DNA of 49,956 bases. It comes from an uncultured Clostridia bacterium. GTDB taxonomy: Bacteria; Bacillota; Clostridia; Lachnospirales; Anaerotignaceae. Location: the NCBI GenBank assembly GCA_910586765.1, contig CAJUJJ010000015.1, positions 1-49,956 on the forward strand, read 5' to 3'. The notes below the pieces were generated by a model. It did not search any database. It saw nothing but the letters and a program-made list of their open reading frames with translations, and was not told the origin of the DNA. Each line of letters begins with the position of its first letter. Positions within the stretch are counted from its first letter, which is position 1. The translations under genes and the position numbers were made by a program. Positions 1 to 8,681 of this stretch are shown piece after piece.

Positions 1-225
1 AAAAAAGCAGCAGAAAGTACATCACTTGATGACAAAAATTATATATGGATTTCAAGAGAAAAAGGCAAACATTGTTTTAATGAGAGAAATTCTTTTATTG
101 CAGATACTCCCGAATACAACAAATTTATGTTTTTCAAAAGTCATACAGATGTATTTGCCTTTTCTGTAGATATAAAAGAAATGCAAGAAAACGTGATAAA
201 AGGAAATATTTATGTTATGAAATAG
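1..225 (+). CDS. C-terminal end of an unrecognised protein (partial)
   Basis: The reading frame is open from the first base of the window and ends at a TAG at 223-225, giving 74 residues of a protein whose start lies outside. The fragment is hydrophilic and mixed alpha/beta in character, with no transmembrane segment and no motif I can assign. It ends about 50 bases before the stop of the convergent XRE regulator gene. The protein is probably part of the surrounding mobile DNA, but that is inference from position only. I do not assign a function. Confidence 0.5.
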   Translation, partial: KKAAESTSLDDKNYIWISREKGKHCFNERNSFIADTPEYNKFMFFKSHTDVFAFSVDIKEMQENVIKGNIYVMK

Positions 226-278
226 ATTATTTATCGCAATATTTACTTCAACAAAAAAATACAAATACAGTCTATTTT

Positions 279-506
279 TTAATCTTCAAATAATTTTGAA
301 ACTGGTATATCAAGTGCATCAGCAATTGTAAATAACGTTTCCATAGAAACACCAAATGGACGAGTTGGACTTTCAATTTTAGCTAAATATGACCATGAAA
401 TACCTACTTTATCAGCGAATGCTTCTTGTGTCATGCCCTGTAATTTACGATAATATTGTACTTTTAATCCAAATTTAATATATTTTTGTGGATATTTTGT
501 TTTCAT
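279..506 (-). CDS. XRE-family HTH regulator, 75 aa
   Basis: This small protein is essentially one Cro/C1-type helix-turn-helix domain. Residues 12-70 carry the pattern of a phage-like repressor: GLKVQYYRKLQGMTQEAFAD, then GISWSYLAKIE and a C-terminal DIPVSKLFED. It lacks any sensor or oligomerisation domain, so it is probably a dimeric DNA-binding repressor. The ATG at 504-506 follows a weak GGTGAT ribosome binding site. The gene is divergent from the SLOG gene at 648, and the 140 bp between them holds a good promoter and two direct repeats, which fits control of both genes by this protein. Function is inferred from the domain and the position. Confidence 0.85.
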   Translation of the reverse strand: MKTKYPQKYIKFGLKVQYYRKLQGMTQEAFADKVGISWSYLAKIESPTRPFGVSMETLFTIADALDIPVSKLFED

Positions 507-545
507 AAATTATCACCATATATAGGGTATCATGATTTTATGATT

Positions 546-592
546 TTATTTATAGACTTCAATTGTTATTTATAGCAATACAATGATATAAT
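546..592 (+). promoter_or_regulatory. Promoter and direct-repeat candidate operator in the XRE/SLOG divergent region
   Basis: A sigma-A-like promoter is visible on the plus strand: -35 TTGTTA at 563-568 and -10 TATAAT at 587-592, with an 18 bp spacer. The 10-mer TTATTTATAG occurs twice, at 546-555 and 566-575. The copies are 20 bp apart, about two helical turns, and the second overlaps the -35 box. This is the expected layout for an operator bound by the neighbouring XRE protein. The operator role is inference. Confidence 0.55.
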
Positions 593-647
593 AAGGCAAA
601 TACAATGTCTAATAATAAAATAAAAAATTTAATGTGAGGTGTTATTT

Positions 648-1136
648 ATGAATGAAAAAAAGCTACAAACAGTATGTTTTACAGGGCATCGTCAAATGAA
701 GGAAGCTACAACAAAAGTTGAATATAGATTAACTAAAATTATAGAAAGTTTAATACAAAAGAAGTATATTTACTTCTGTGTTGGTGGTGCTCGTGGATTT
801 GATATTTTAGCAGCAGAAGCTGTATTGAAATTAAAAAAACAATATCCAAAAATTCAACTAATTCTTGTATTGCCTTTCGATAAACAATATCAACATGAAA
901 AAGGTTGGGAACAATTAGAAATAGAACAATATCATCAATTAAAAATACAAGCTTCTAAAGTTATTATATTAGCTTCTGAATATCATTCAGGTATCTATTA
1001 CAAACGTAATAGATATTTAGTAGATAATTCTTCTATTTGTATTGCTTATATGACTAGAAAAAATAGTGGAACAAGTTATACTGTTAATTATGCAGAAACA
1101 CAAAAATTGCAAATAATCAATATTGCTTTATCATAG
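648..1136 (+). CDS. SLOG-family protein (YpsA/DUF1273-like)
   Basis: The 162-residue protein begins with a beta strand and the CFTGHR signature (about residues 8-13) and has a glycine-rich VGGARGFDILAAEA loop (about 44-57). It also carries LVLPF and Y-x-N-R-Y-L-V-D elements, the hallmarks of the SLOG Rossmann-like nucleotide-binding superfamily. Family members are predicted to bind nucleotides or NAD-derived ligands, and some SLOG domains are sensors in bacterial conflict systems. The ATG at 648 was chosen over the GTG at 639 because the GTGAGGTG ribosome binding site (634-641) lies the proper distance upstream of 648. It is divergent from the XRE gene. The exact ligand is unknown. Confidence 0.8.
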   Translation: MNEKKLQTVCFTGHRQMKEATTKVEYRLTKIIESLIQKKYIYFCVGGARGFDILAAEAVLKLKKQYPKIQLILVLPFDKQYQHEKGWEQLEIEQYHQLKIQASKVIILASEYHSGIYYKRNRYLVDNSSICIAYMTRKNSGTSYTVNYAETQKLQIINIALS

Positions 1137-1337
1137 ACTTTGTATTGATTGCTAAAATTACAGTCAAAAAAATTGTATTAAATACTTAGATAAAGTTAGC
1201 ATTGCCAAAGATAATAAAACAAAGCACACAATAGTAGTATTTTTTCTTTTTTAGATATATTCCGTAAAAAATCAGTACCTACAACTGCTCAGCAGACAAT
1301 ACCCTATCAAGAATTATTTTCTGATGGGATATGCAAG
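1137..1337 (+). other. Junction region with fossil 5' end of virB4
   Basis: The first 80 or so bases are AT-rich and featureless. From about 1239 the frame of the downstream virB4 gene is open and encodes residues typical of the family's N-terminus (TTAQQTIPYQEL, then SDGIC). The frame is open back to a TAA at 1215-1217 but contains no ATG, GTG or TTG before the TTG at 1338, and no ribosome binding site is seen. The natural start of virB4 and the gene normally before it (prgI) seem to have been lost at a recombination point near 1215-1240. Confidence 0.55.
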
Positions 1338-3587
1338 TTGGAAAACGGAAGATACAGCAAAACAATACAGTTTTATGACATCAACTATCAATTAGCACAA
1401 AATGAAGATAAAACATTGATATTTGAAAACTACTGCGATTTTTTAAATTATTTTGATTCTTCTATACAGTTTCAATTATCTTTTTTAAATCAAAGTATTG
1501 ATATTTCAGAATATCAAAAATCTATTGAAATACCAGAACAACAAGACGATTTTAATAGTATTCGCAAAGAATATGTTGCTATGCTAAAAAATCAGCTTCC
1601 TAAAGGAAACAATGGTTTGATAAAAACAAAATATATTACTTTTTCTATTGAAGCAGAAACATTAAAAGCAGCAAAACCAAGACTGGAAAGAATTGAAACA
1701 GATATTCTTTCTAATTTTAAAGTGTTAGGAGTAAAAGCACAGCCATTAAATGGCAAAGAAAGACTTCATGTATTACATAGTCTGTTTCATGCTCAAGACG
1801 AGCAAAAGTTTATATTTAGCTGGAAAGATATTGTAGAAACAGGTATGACTACAAAAGATTTTATTGCACCAGACAGCTTTAATTTTCAATATAAAAACAA
1901 ATTTCAGATTGGTAAAAATTATGGTGCAGTATCTTTTTTGCACATTACTGCATCAGAATTGACAGACAGAATGTTAGCGGATTTTTTGGATTTGGACAGT
2001 AACATTGTAGTGAGTATTCATATACAATCCGTTGACCAAGCAGTTACAATTAAAAGAATAAAAAGAAAACTTTCTGACATTAACAAAATGAAGTTAGAAG
2101 AACAGAAAAAAGCAGTAAGAGATGGGTATGATATGGATATATTGTCGCCAGATATTGTGACATATGGTGAACAGGCTCAATCACTATTAGAAGATTTACA
2201 AAACAGAAACGAAAGAATGTTTCTTGTCACAGTGCTTATAATGAATACAGCAGAAACAAAACAAAAATTATCTACGGACTTATTTCAAGCACAAGGCATT
2301 GCTCAAAAATATAACTGTTCATTACGTCCGTTAGATTATCAGCAGGAACAAGCGTTAATGAGCAGTTTACCTCTTGCACAAAATCAAATTGAAATACAAA
2401 GAGTGTTGACAACAAGCAGTACAGCAATATTTGTGCCATTCACCACACAAGAATTGTTTCAAGAAGGTGAAGCATTGTATTATGGCTTAAATGCTTTATC
2501 AAATAATCTGATTATGGCTGATAGAAAACGTTTAAAAAATCCTAACGGTTTGATATTGGGAACACCAGGAAGTGGTAAAAGTTTTTCAGCAAAAAGAGAA
2601 ATTACAAATGCTTTTTTGTTGACAAATGATGATATTGCTATTGTTGACCCAGAATCTGAGTATTTTCCTTTGGTATCAAGACTGGGCGGACAAGTCGTAA
2701 AAATATCTCCTTCCAGCAATGATTACATCAATCCTATGGACATCAATTTAAACTATTCAGAAGATGATAACCCTTTGTCATTAAAATCTGACTTTATACT
2801 TTCTCTTTGTGAATTGATAGTAGGCGGAAAAGAAGGACTACAACCCGTAGAAAAAACAATTATTGATAGATGTGTGAGAATGATTTATCAAAACTATATG
2901 ATTGAACCAATACAATCTAATATGCCAATATTAGGCGATTTATATGACATGATGAGAGAGCAGAAAGAACCAGAAGCACAGCATTTGGCAACGGCTCTCG
3001 AAATTTATGTCAATGGCTCTTTAAACATATTTAATCATAGAACAAATGTAGATATTCGCAACAGACTGGTTTGTTATGACATTAAAGAATTGGGAAAACA
3101 ATTGAAAAAAATAGGAATGTTAGTAGTGCAAGACCAAGTTTGGGGACGTGTAACAGAAAACAGGGCTGCACATAAATCTACAAGACTTTATATTGATGAG
3201 TTCCATTTGCTTTTAAAAGAAGAACAAACGGCTGCATATTCTGTTGAGATATGGAAAAGATTTAGGAAATGGGGCGGTATTCCAACAGCATTAACGCAAA
3301 ATGTTAAGGATTTATTAGCATCAAGAGAAATTGAAAATATATTTGAAAATTCAGACTTCATTTATATGCTTAATCAAGCACAAGGCGACAGGCAAATACT
3401 TGCAAAACAGCTAAATATCAGTCCTCATCAACTTTCTTATGTGACAAATACCAATGCTGGAGAAGGACTTATTTTTTATGGAAATGTGATTATACCATTT
3501 GTTGACCACTTTCCAAAAGATACAGAACTTTACAGCATTATGAGTACAAAATTAGAAGATTTGGCACAACAAGACAGAAAGGTGTGA
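1338..3587 (+). CDS. VirB4/TraE-like conjugation ATPase, apparently lacking its natural start
   Basis: This is the cytoplasmic ATPase that powers a type IV secretion (conjugation) channel. The N-terminal half has the NYQLAQNEDKT and DFLNYFDSSIQFQLSF elements typical of the CagE/TrbE/VirB family in clostridial elements. Walker A is GTPGSGKS near residue 408 (nt about 2559-2582), and a Walker-B-like LYIDEFHLLL lies near nt 3187. The annotated start is the only conventional codon, a TTG with no ribosome binding site. Family homology continues about 30 codons upstream, so the true protein start is uncertain and the gene may not be well translated. The next gene follows after 4 bp, as in Tn1549-type operons. 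Confidence 0.85.
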   Translation: MENGRYSKTIQFYDINYQLAQNEDKTLIFENYCDFLNYFDSSIQFQLSFLNQSIDISEYQKSIEIPEQQDDFNSIRKEYVAMLKNQLPKGNNGLIKTKYITFSIEAETLKAAKPRLERIETDILSNFKVLGVKAQPLNGKERLHVLHSLFHAQDEQKFIFSWKDIVETGMTTKDFIAPDSFNFQYKNKFQIGKNYGAVSFLHITASELTDRMLADFLDLDSNIVVSIHIQSVDQAVTIKRIKRKLSDINKMKLEEQKKAVRDGYDMDILSPDIVTYGEQAQSLLEDLQNRNERMFLVTVLIMNTAETKQKLSTDLFQAQGIAQKYNCSLRPLDYQQEQALMSSLPLAQNQIEIQRVLTTSSTAIFVPFTTQELFQEGEALYYGLNALSNNLIMADRKRLKNPNGLILGTPGSGKSFSAKREITNAFLLTNDDIAIVDPESEYFPLVSRLGGQVVKISPSSNDYINPMDINLNYSEDDNPLSLKSDFILSLCELIVGGKEGLQPVEKTIIDRCVRMIYQNYMIEPIQSNMPILGDLYDMMREQKEPEAQHLATALEIYVNGSLNIFNHRTNVDIRNRLVCYDIKELGKQLKKIGMLVVQDQVWGRVTENRAAHKSTRLYIDEFHLLLKEEQTAAYSVEIWKRFRKWGGIPTALTQNVKDLLASREIENIFENSDFIYMLNQAQGDRQILAKQLNISPHQLSYVTNTNAGEGLIFYGNVIIPFVDHFPKDTELYSIMSTKLEDLAQQDRKV

Positions 3588-3591
3588 CAGT

Positions 3592-6500
3592 ATGGCAAGG
3601 CAAAAGCTAAAGGCAAAAGACAAAAAGACACAGAAAATAACCAGAAATGGTTTAGTGGAAAAAAACCAAGAAACGGGAAAGCAAACCAATATCAGCAATA
3701 AAATTTCTGATTTTTCATTCGATAAAAAGCAGAACAAAGGACAAAATATACAAAAAACAAAAGAAAAAAATCAGGGCGGGCGAACAGCCCGCCTTGCTTC
3801 TTTCAAAAAGAAACAGCAAAGAAAACAAATTCAAAAAGCACAATTAGAAAATGAAATGAAAAACGATATTCCACTTTATGAGCAACATTTTTCAGAATTA
3901 GAAAATAATGATTCACTGTATATGTCGTTATCAAATGAAGAAAAGCAACAGGAACAACAATATCAGCCAGCAAAAAGCAATGTAAAATCAGATTTTAAAA
4001 AAAGAATTGTAAAAAAGACGATTGCAAAAAATAAAAAAGATGTAAAACTACAAGGAATATCTGAAACAAAAAACATTTTACAATATAAAAATAGTTCTGA
4101 TAAAAAAATTGAAAAAAACAGTAGCAGACAAATAAAACAAAAGTTGCATGATGTTTCCATAAAAGAATCAGAAACATCAGAAAATAAAAATTTTCATACT
4201 GAAAAAAAGAGTTTTGAAAAGTCAAAAGAAAAAAAGACTGCTATGAAAAAGCAACAACAGAAAGTGCAACAAAGAAAATCAGCAGAAAGAATAAAAAAGA
4301 ATGATTTTTCATTGCAACAGGCAAAACAGGAAAATAGCTATTCTGAATTTCAAACTGTTAAAAAGGAACAAAACAAAAACCATTTAGAGTTTGAGCATAA
4401 AAAGCAAAAACAAAAAACACAAAAGCAAAAACTGCAAACACAAAGGAATACAAAAATTCAGTTTTCTACAAAAGAACAACAAAATTTGAATGAAGTATCA
4501 GAAAATGATTTTAGCAAAAATAAAAAAATACAATATCAATCTTTTTATAAAAACTCTAATGAAGAACAAAAAGCAAAAAAATTACAATATTATGCTAATG
4601 AAAAACAAGAACAAAATCAGTATACTAATGAAAAGCAACAAAAGAAACAAAATGAAAAACAAATTTCACTGAATAAAGAAACAAAAAAAGAAATTTCTAC
4701 AAATGATAAATTAAAATTAGAAAAATTGGAGAACAAAGTACAGAAAGCACAACAGAAATTAGAAAAGGCAGAACAAAAGCTACCTAAAAAAACAAAAATC
4801 AAATTTGAAAAAAGTTTTGATGAAACTACAAAAAAATCAAAAGTGAAATTTCATATAGAAAAAGAAGTAAAACCACAGTATGAAGTCAAACCAATTAGAA
4901 CTATTGTTAAAAAATCTGCTGTTACTCCCCCACGTTTATTATGGCATAAGGGACATCAAAAAATAGCAGAAACAGAAAAAGAAAATACTGCTGTGGAGGC
5001 AGTTCACAAAAATGAACAAAGAGCAGAACTTTTACTTACAAATGGTTACAGAAGATGGAGCAACAGCAGAAAAAACAAACCCTATCATACTGTAACAAAA
5101 ATGGAAAAACGATTACAAAAGGCAAATACAAAGTATCACATCACAAAGTTTTCTGTAGAAAATGAAAAAGCAAAACCAGAAAAAATAAATAAAAAATGGC
5201 TTCAAAAACAAAATATCAAAAAGAAATATGCTCAAATGATAAGACAAAAACAAAATACAGAAACTATCAGAACAGCAAAAGATGTTTTTATACAGATAGT
5301 GAGAGCAATTTTTCAAGTTGCAAGCACACACAAAGCAGTTATCAGTATGATTGCTATAATGGGTGTGCTTTTTATATTGTCAAGTTCTGTACTTGGTTCG
5401 TGTTCTGCTATGTTTTCAGGTGCAGCAACGTCCACATTTGCAGCAGCTTATACAGCAAATGATGAAGAAATCAATGCAGCAGATTTGTATTATACAGAAT
5501 TGGAAACAAATTTACAGTATACCATAAACCATATAGAGCAGACTTATCCTGACTATGACGAATATCGCTACAACATTGGCGAAATTGGGCATAATCCTTA
5601 TAAATTTATGGCATATTTGTCAGCTATGTATGACTTTTTTACATTTGAGGAAATCAAAAATGATATTGAAGAATTATTTCATAAACAATATAACTTGCAG
5701 ATTGTTCCTAAAATAGAAACACGCCACTATAGTGACGGAAATGCTTATGATTGGCACATTTTAGAAGTAAGGCTTGCTGTAAAGCCTATGGAGCAAACCA
5801 CAATACCACTCATGAATCAAAACGACTGCAAATATAAATACGATGTTTATATGGAAACATACGGAAATCGCCAAAACTTTGGAAATCCTTTTTCTTTTTC
5901 TTGGTTAAGCTATGTTTCAGTACAATATGGCTATCGCTTAAATGAACAAGGTGAAAAAGAATTACATAGAGGAATTGACTTGGATATACCACAAAATACA
6001 AGTATTTTAGCAATACATGATGGCGTAATTTCAGAAATTAGCAGCGATAGTATATTAGGAAATTATATTGTGATGGAGGACAACAAAGCATATCAAAGCA
6101 AATATGCTGGCTGGCAAAGGTGCAATGTTTCTATAGGACAAGAAGTAAAAAAAGGAGAAGAAATTGCTTTTACAAGTGATAACTCTTTTCATTTAGAAGT
6201 CACGCATCAAGGGCAATATTTAAATCCTATGTATTTTGTAGAAAATGGTGATGATGGAAAATGTGCCTTACCTGGCACAGAAGGCGGTATTGTCATACCA
6301 GAATATCCAGGTGCAGCTATGGGCGATGGCAGTTTTGGAGCATTGATTACAGAAGCTGAAAAATATCTCGGTTATCCTTATGTTTGGGGAGGCAGTAATC
6401 CCAATACTTCATTTGATTGCAGCGGTTTTATATGCTGGGTATATACACAATCAGGAGTTCACAATCTCCCAAGAACAACCGCACAAGGTATTTATAATCA

Positions 6501-6705
6501 ATGTACGCCTGTTTCTGTAGAAAATGCCAAACCTGGTGATTTAATATTTTTTACTGGTACATATGATAGTGCAAATCCAGTGAGTCATATCGGTATGTAC
6601 GTGGGTAACGGGCAAATGTTGCACGCAGGGGATCCGATTTCTTATGCAAATATCAACAGTAACTATTGGCAAAAACATTTGTATGGTTTTGGTAGGCTTT
6701 CCTAA
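3592..6705 (+). CDS. Membrane-anchored cell-wall hydrolase of the conjugation machine (M23-like plus NlpC/P60)
   Basis: The protein has 1037 residues. About 1-570 is an extreme Lys/Gln/Glu-rich, probably disordered or coiled cytoplasmic region. A single transmembrane helix follows near 582-605, then an exported part with an M23-like fold (HRGIDLD near 791) and a C-terminal NlpC/P60 domain with Cys943 in DCSGF and His999 in SHIGMYVG. This matches the CD1108-type protein that opens peptidoglycan for the conjugative channel, in the VirB1 role. The M23 part looks degenerate: the usual HxH is HLE, so the NlpC/P60 domain is probably the active one. The gene starts at ATG 3592 after AAGGTG, 4 bp beyond virB4. 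Confidence 0.85.
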   Translation: MARQKLKAKDKKTQKITRNGLVEKNQETGKQTNISNKISDFSFDKKQNKGQNIQKTKEKNQGGRTARLASFKKKQQRKQIQKAQLENEMKNDIPLYEQHFSELENNDSLYMSLSNEEKQQEQQYQPAKSNVKSDFKKRIVKKTIAKNKKDVKLQGISETKNILQYKNSSDKKIEKNSSRQIKQKLHDVSIKESETSENKNFHTEKKSFEKSKEKKTAMKKQQQKVQQRKSAERIKKNDFSLQQAKQENSYSEFQTVKKEQNKNHLEFEHKKQKQKTQKQKLQTQRNTKIQFSTKEQQNLNEVSENDFSKNKKIQYQSFYKNSNEEQKAKKLQYYANEKQEQNQYTNEKQQKKQNEKQISLNKETKKEISTNDKLKLEKLENKVQKAQQKLEKAEQKLPKKTKIKFEKSFDETTKKSKVKFHIEKEVKPQYEVKPIRTIVKKSAVTPPRLLWHKGHQKIAETEKENTAVEAVHKNEQRAELLLTNGYRRWSNSRKNKPYHTVTKMEKRLQKANTKYHITKFSVENEKAKPEKINKKWLQKQNIKKKYAQMIRQKQNTETIRTAKDVFIQIVRAIFQVASTHKAVISMIAIMGVLFILSSSVLGSCSAMFSGAATSTFAAAYTANDEEINAADLYYTELETNLQYTINHIEQTYPDYDEYRYNIGEIGHNPYKFMAYLSAMYDFFTFEEIKNDIEELFHKQYNLQIVPKIETRHYSDGNAYDWHILEVRLAVKPMEQTTIPLMNQNDCKYKYDVYMETYGNRQNFGNPFSFSWLSYVSVQYGYRLNEQGEKELHRGIDLDIPQNTSILAIHDGVISEISSDSILGNYIVMEDNKAYQSKYAGWQRCNVSIGQEVKKGEEIAFTSDNSFHLEVTHQGQYLNPMYFVENGDDGKCALPGTEGGIVIPEYPGAAMGDGSFGALITEAEKYLGYPYVWGGSNPNTSFDCSGFICWVYTQSGVHNLPRTTAQGIYNQCTPVSVENAKPGDLIFFTGTYDSANPVSHIGMYVGNGQMLHAGDPISYANINSNYWQKHLYGFGRLS

Positions 6706-6731
6706 ATTTGTACATAAATGGAGGACATAAC

Positions 6732-7679
6732 ATGAAAATTGGATTGATAGATATAGATAGTCACCACTTCCCTAATTTATGCTTGATGAAACTGTCAGCA
6801 TATTATAACAAAAAAGGTGACATAGTAGAATGGTATAACCCTTCAAAACAATATGATATTGTATATAAAAGTAAGGTATTCACAGAAGAATACACTGCAG
6901 AAGAAAATACAATAATTCATGCTGATAAAGTGATAGAGGGTGGTACAGGTTACAATTTAGAAAACAAATTGCCTTATGAAATAGAGCATAGTTATCCAGA
7001 TTATAGTTTATATCCAGAACTAACAAAAGATACAGCTTATGGCTTTTTGACGAGAGGTTGTCCCAGAGATTGCCCTTTTTGTATTGTTTCTCAAAAAGAA
7101 GGAAAACAGTCTATAAAAGTAGCTGATTTAAACGAATTTTGGAGAGGACAAAAATATATAAAATTATTAGACCCAAATTTATTAGCTTGTAAATACCATA
7201 CAGAACTTTTGCAACAGTTAATAGACAGTAAGGCATATGTAGATTTTACGCAGGGACTTGACGCTAGATGTATCAATCAAAAAAATGCTGAACTTCTTGC
7301 AAAAATAAAAGTAAAAATGATACATTTTGCTTTTGATGACATCAAACAAGAAAAAAGCATTATAAAAGGTCTAACACTTTATAAAAAAATATCAAATATT
7401 CCAGAATACAAAACAGGTATTTATATATTGACAAACTTCAATACCACTCATGAACAAGATTTGTATAGAGTAAAAGTAGTGCAGGAACTAGGTTATCGCC
7501 CTTACATTATGGTATACAACAAAAAGTCTGCACCTAAAATCACAAGAGATTTACAGAGATGGGCAAACAATAGAATTATCTATTATGGCAGTGGTCAGAA
7601 GTGGGAAAACTATAACTTAAATGAAAAAAGGGAGGAAAAATACTATGATGAAATCAGAAAAAATTGTAAAAAATATTGA
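6732..7679 (+). CDS. Radical SAM superfamily protein
   Basis: A 315-residue protein with the radical SAM cluster CxxxCxxC at Cys110, Cys114 and Cys117 (CPRDCPFC). A B12-binding-like N-terminal segment (IGLIDIDSHHFPNL) precedes it and a TIM-barrel-like pattern follows. Such proteins bind a [4Fe-4S] cluster and cleave S-adenosylmethionine to make a radical. Members of this type recur between the NlpC/P60 gene and DUF4315 in Tn1549-like elements, but their substrate is unknown to me. ATG 6732 was chosen over the earlier in-frame codon at 6708 because GGAGGA lies at 6720-6725. The 3' end overlaps the next gene by 35 bp. Confidence 0.8.
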   Translation: MKIGLIDIDSHHFPNLCLMKLSAYYNKKGDIVEWYNPSKQYDIVYKSKVFTEEYTAEENTIIHADKVIEGGTGYNLENKLPYEIEHSYPDYSLYPELTKDTAYGFLTRGCPRDCPFCIVSQKEGKQSIKVADLNEFWRGQKYIKLLDPNLLACKYHTELLQQLIDSKAYVDFTQGLDARCINQKNAELLAKIKVKMIHFAFDDIKQEKSIIKGLTLYKKISNIPEYKTGIYILTNFNTTHEQDLYRVKVVQELGYRPYIMVYNKKSAPKITRDLQRWANNRIIYYGSGQKWENYNLNEKREEKYYDEIRKNCKKY

Positions 7680-7896
7680 AAAATTGCAGGAAAAAATGCT
7701 TGAATTACAAATACAACTTGAGGATTTAGAAAAACAAAAAACACAAGCAGAAAATGAGGAAATTATACAAGCGGTTAGAAGCATAAAGGTACAACCAGAA
7801 GATTTAAAATATGTTTTAAAAGCAATTCAAAATATGAATGTGAAAGCAATGATTGAGAAAATGAAAAGGGAGGTTATAAAAGATGAAAAAGAATAA
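7645..7896 (+). CDS. DUF4315 family coiled-coil protein
   Basis: An 83-residue, highly charged helical protein with a heptad-like pattern (about residues 5-40, KIVKNIEKLQEKMLELQ), matching the small DUF4315 proteins found between NlpC/P60 and DUF4366 genes in clostridial conjugative elements. The start is placed at 7645 because GGGAGG at 7630-7635 sits directly upstream; a second ATG follows at 7648. It overlaps the radical SAM gene upstream and the DUF4366 gene downstream, which suggests translational coupling. Its molecular role is unknown. Confidence 0.75.
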   Translation: MMKSEKIVKNIEKLQEKMLELQIQLEDLEKQKTQAENEEIIQAVRSIKVQPEDLKYVLKAIQNMNVKAMIEKMKREVIKDEKE

Positions 7897-8665
7897 CATA
7901 ATTATTTTACTTTTTTGTTTTTTTATTGTATTTCTACCAGCACAGGCAATGGCTATGGTACAGACACAAACAACTGGTTCTGCATCTGCAAGTATGGACA
8001 GTGAAAACAAGCCAGACATAACTCCTAAAGGATTTACACCGAAAGGCAATGCAACTGTTGTAGATGATGTCAAAACAGAAAATGAAAAAGAATTTTTTAC
8101 AATATCTACACCAAATGAAAATATATTTTATTTAATTGTAGATAGAGCAAGAGAAAGTGAAAATGTTTATTTTTTGAATGAAGTAACGGAGAACGATTTA
8201 TTCTCATTGACAAGTGCAGAAAAGCCAAAAGAAACAGCTATTCCAGAACAAAAAGAGCCAGTTTGTCATTGCACTCAAAAATGTGTTGTAGGTATGGTAA
8301 ATGTGCAATGTGAATTGTGTAGTGTGAATTTTAAAAAATGTATTGGAACAGCAACAGATACAGAGGAAACGCAAGAAACTGAAACAAAAAGAGGAGAAAT
8401 TCCTACAGAAAAAGGAACACTTATTTTTTCAATCATAGGCATTGTAATTGCTATCGTTGTTGGTTACTATTTCAAAGTTTACAGACCAAAACAAGAGTAT
8501 ATTGATGACGATGATGAAGAAGCAGAAGAAAAAATTGTCAATGAGGACGAGCAGGAAAACAAAGAAGAAATTTTTGTAAATGAAGATGATATTGCAGAAG
8601 AAAAAAGTAAAACTTCTAATGTGAAATATTATGACGATGTGCCAGATGAATACATAGATAACTAA
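7883..8665 (+). CDS. DUF4366 (CD1107-type) exported membrane protein
   Basis: The 260-residue protein has a clear signal peptide (residues 1-23, hydrophobic IIILLFCFFIVFLPA followed by AQAMA). Its extracellular segment has a cysteine-rich knot near 130-155 (CHCTQKC, then CELCSVNFKKC). A transmembrane helix follows near 176-197 (LIFSIIGIVIAIVVGYYF), then a very acidic cytoplasmic tail. This architecture matches DUF4366 proteins of conjugative elements, presumed to be envelope components of the mating channel. It overlaps DUF4315 by 14 bp and is followed after 16 bp by topB, so it lies in the same operon. The acidic tail could contact basic partners, which is inference. Confidence 0.8.
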   Translation: MKKNNIIILLFCFFIVFLPAQAMAMVQTQTTGSASASMDSENKPDITPKGFTPKGNATVVDDVKTENEKEFFTISTPNENIFYLIVDRARESENVYFLNEVTENDLFSLTSAEKPKETAIPEQKEPVCHCTQKCVVGMVNVQCELCSVNFKKCIGTATDTEETQETETKRGEIPTEKGTLIFSIIGIVIAIVVGYYFKVYRPKQEYIDDDDEEAEEKIVNEDEQENKEEIFVNEDDIAEEKSKTSNVKYYDDVPDEYIDN

Positions 8666-8681
8666 AAAAAGGAGGAATACT

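Noticed and set aside
4490..4672. Open frame of 60 residues inside the NlpC/P60 gene
   Set aside because: It overlaps the low-complexity Lys-rich part of the real gene, has Lys/Asn/Ile-only composition and no ribosome site.
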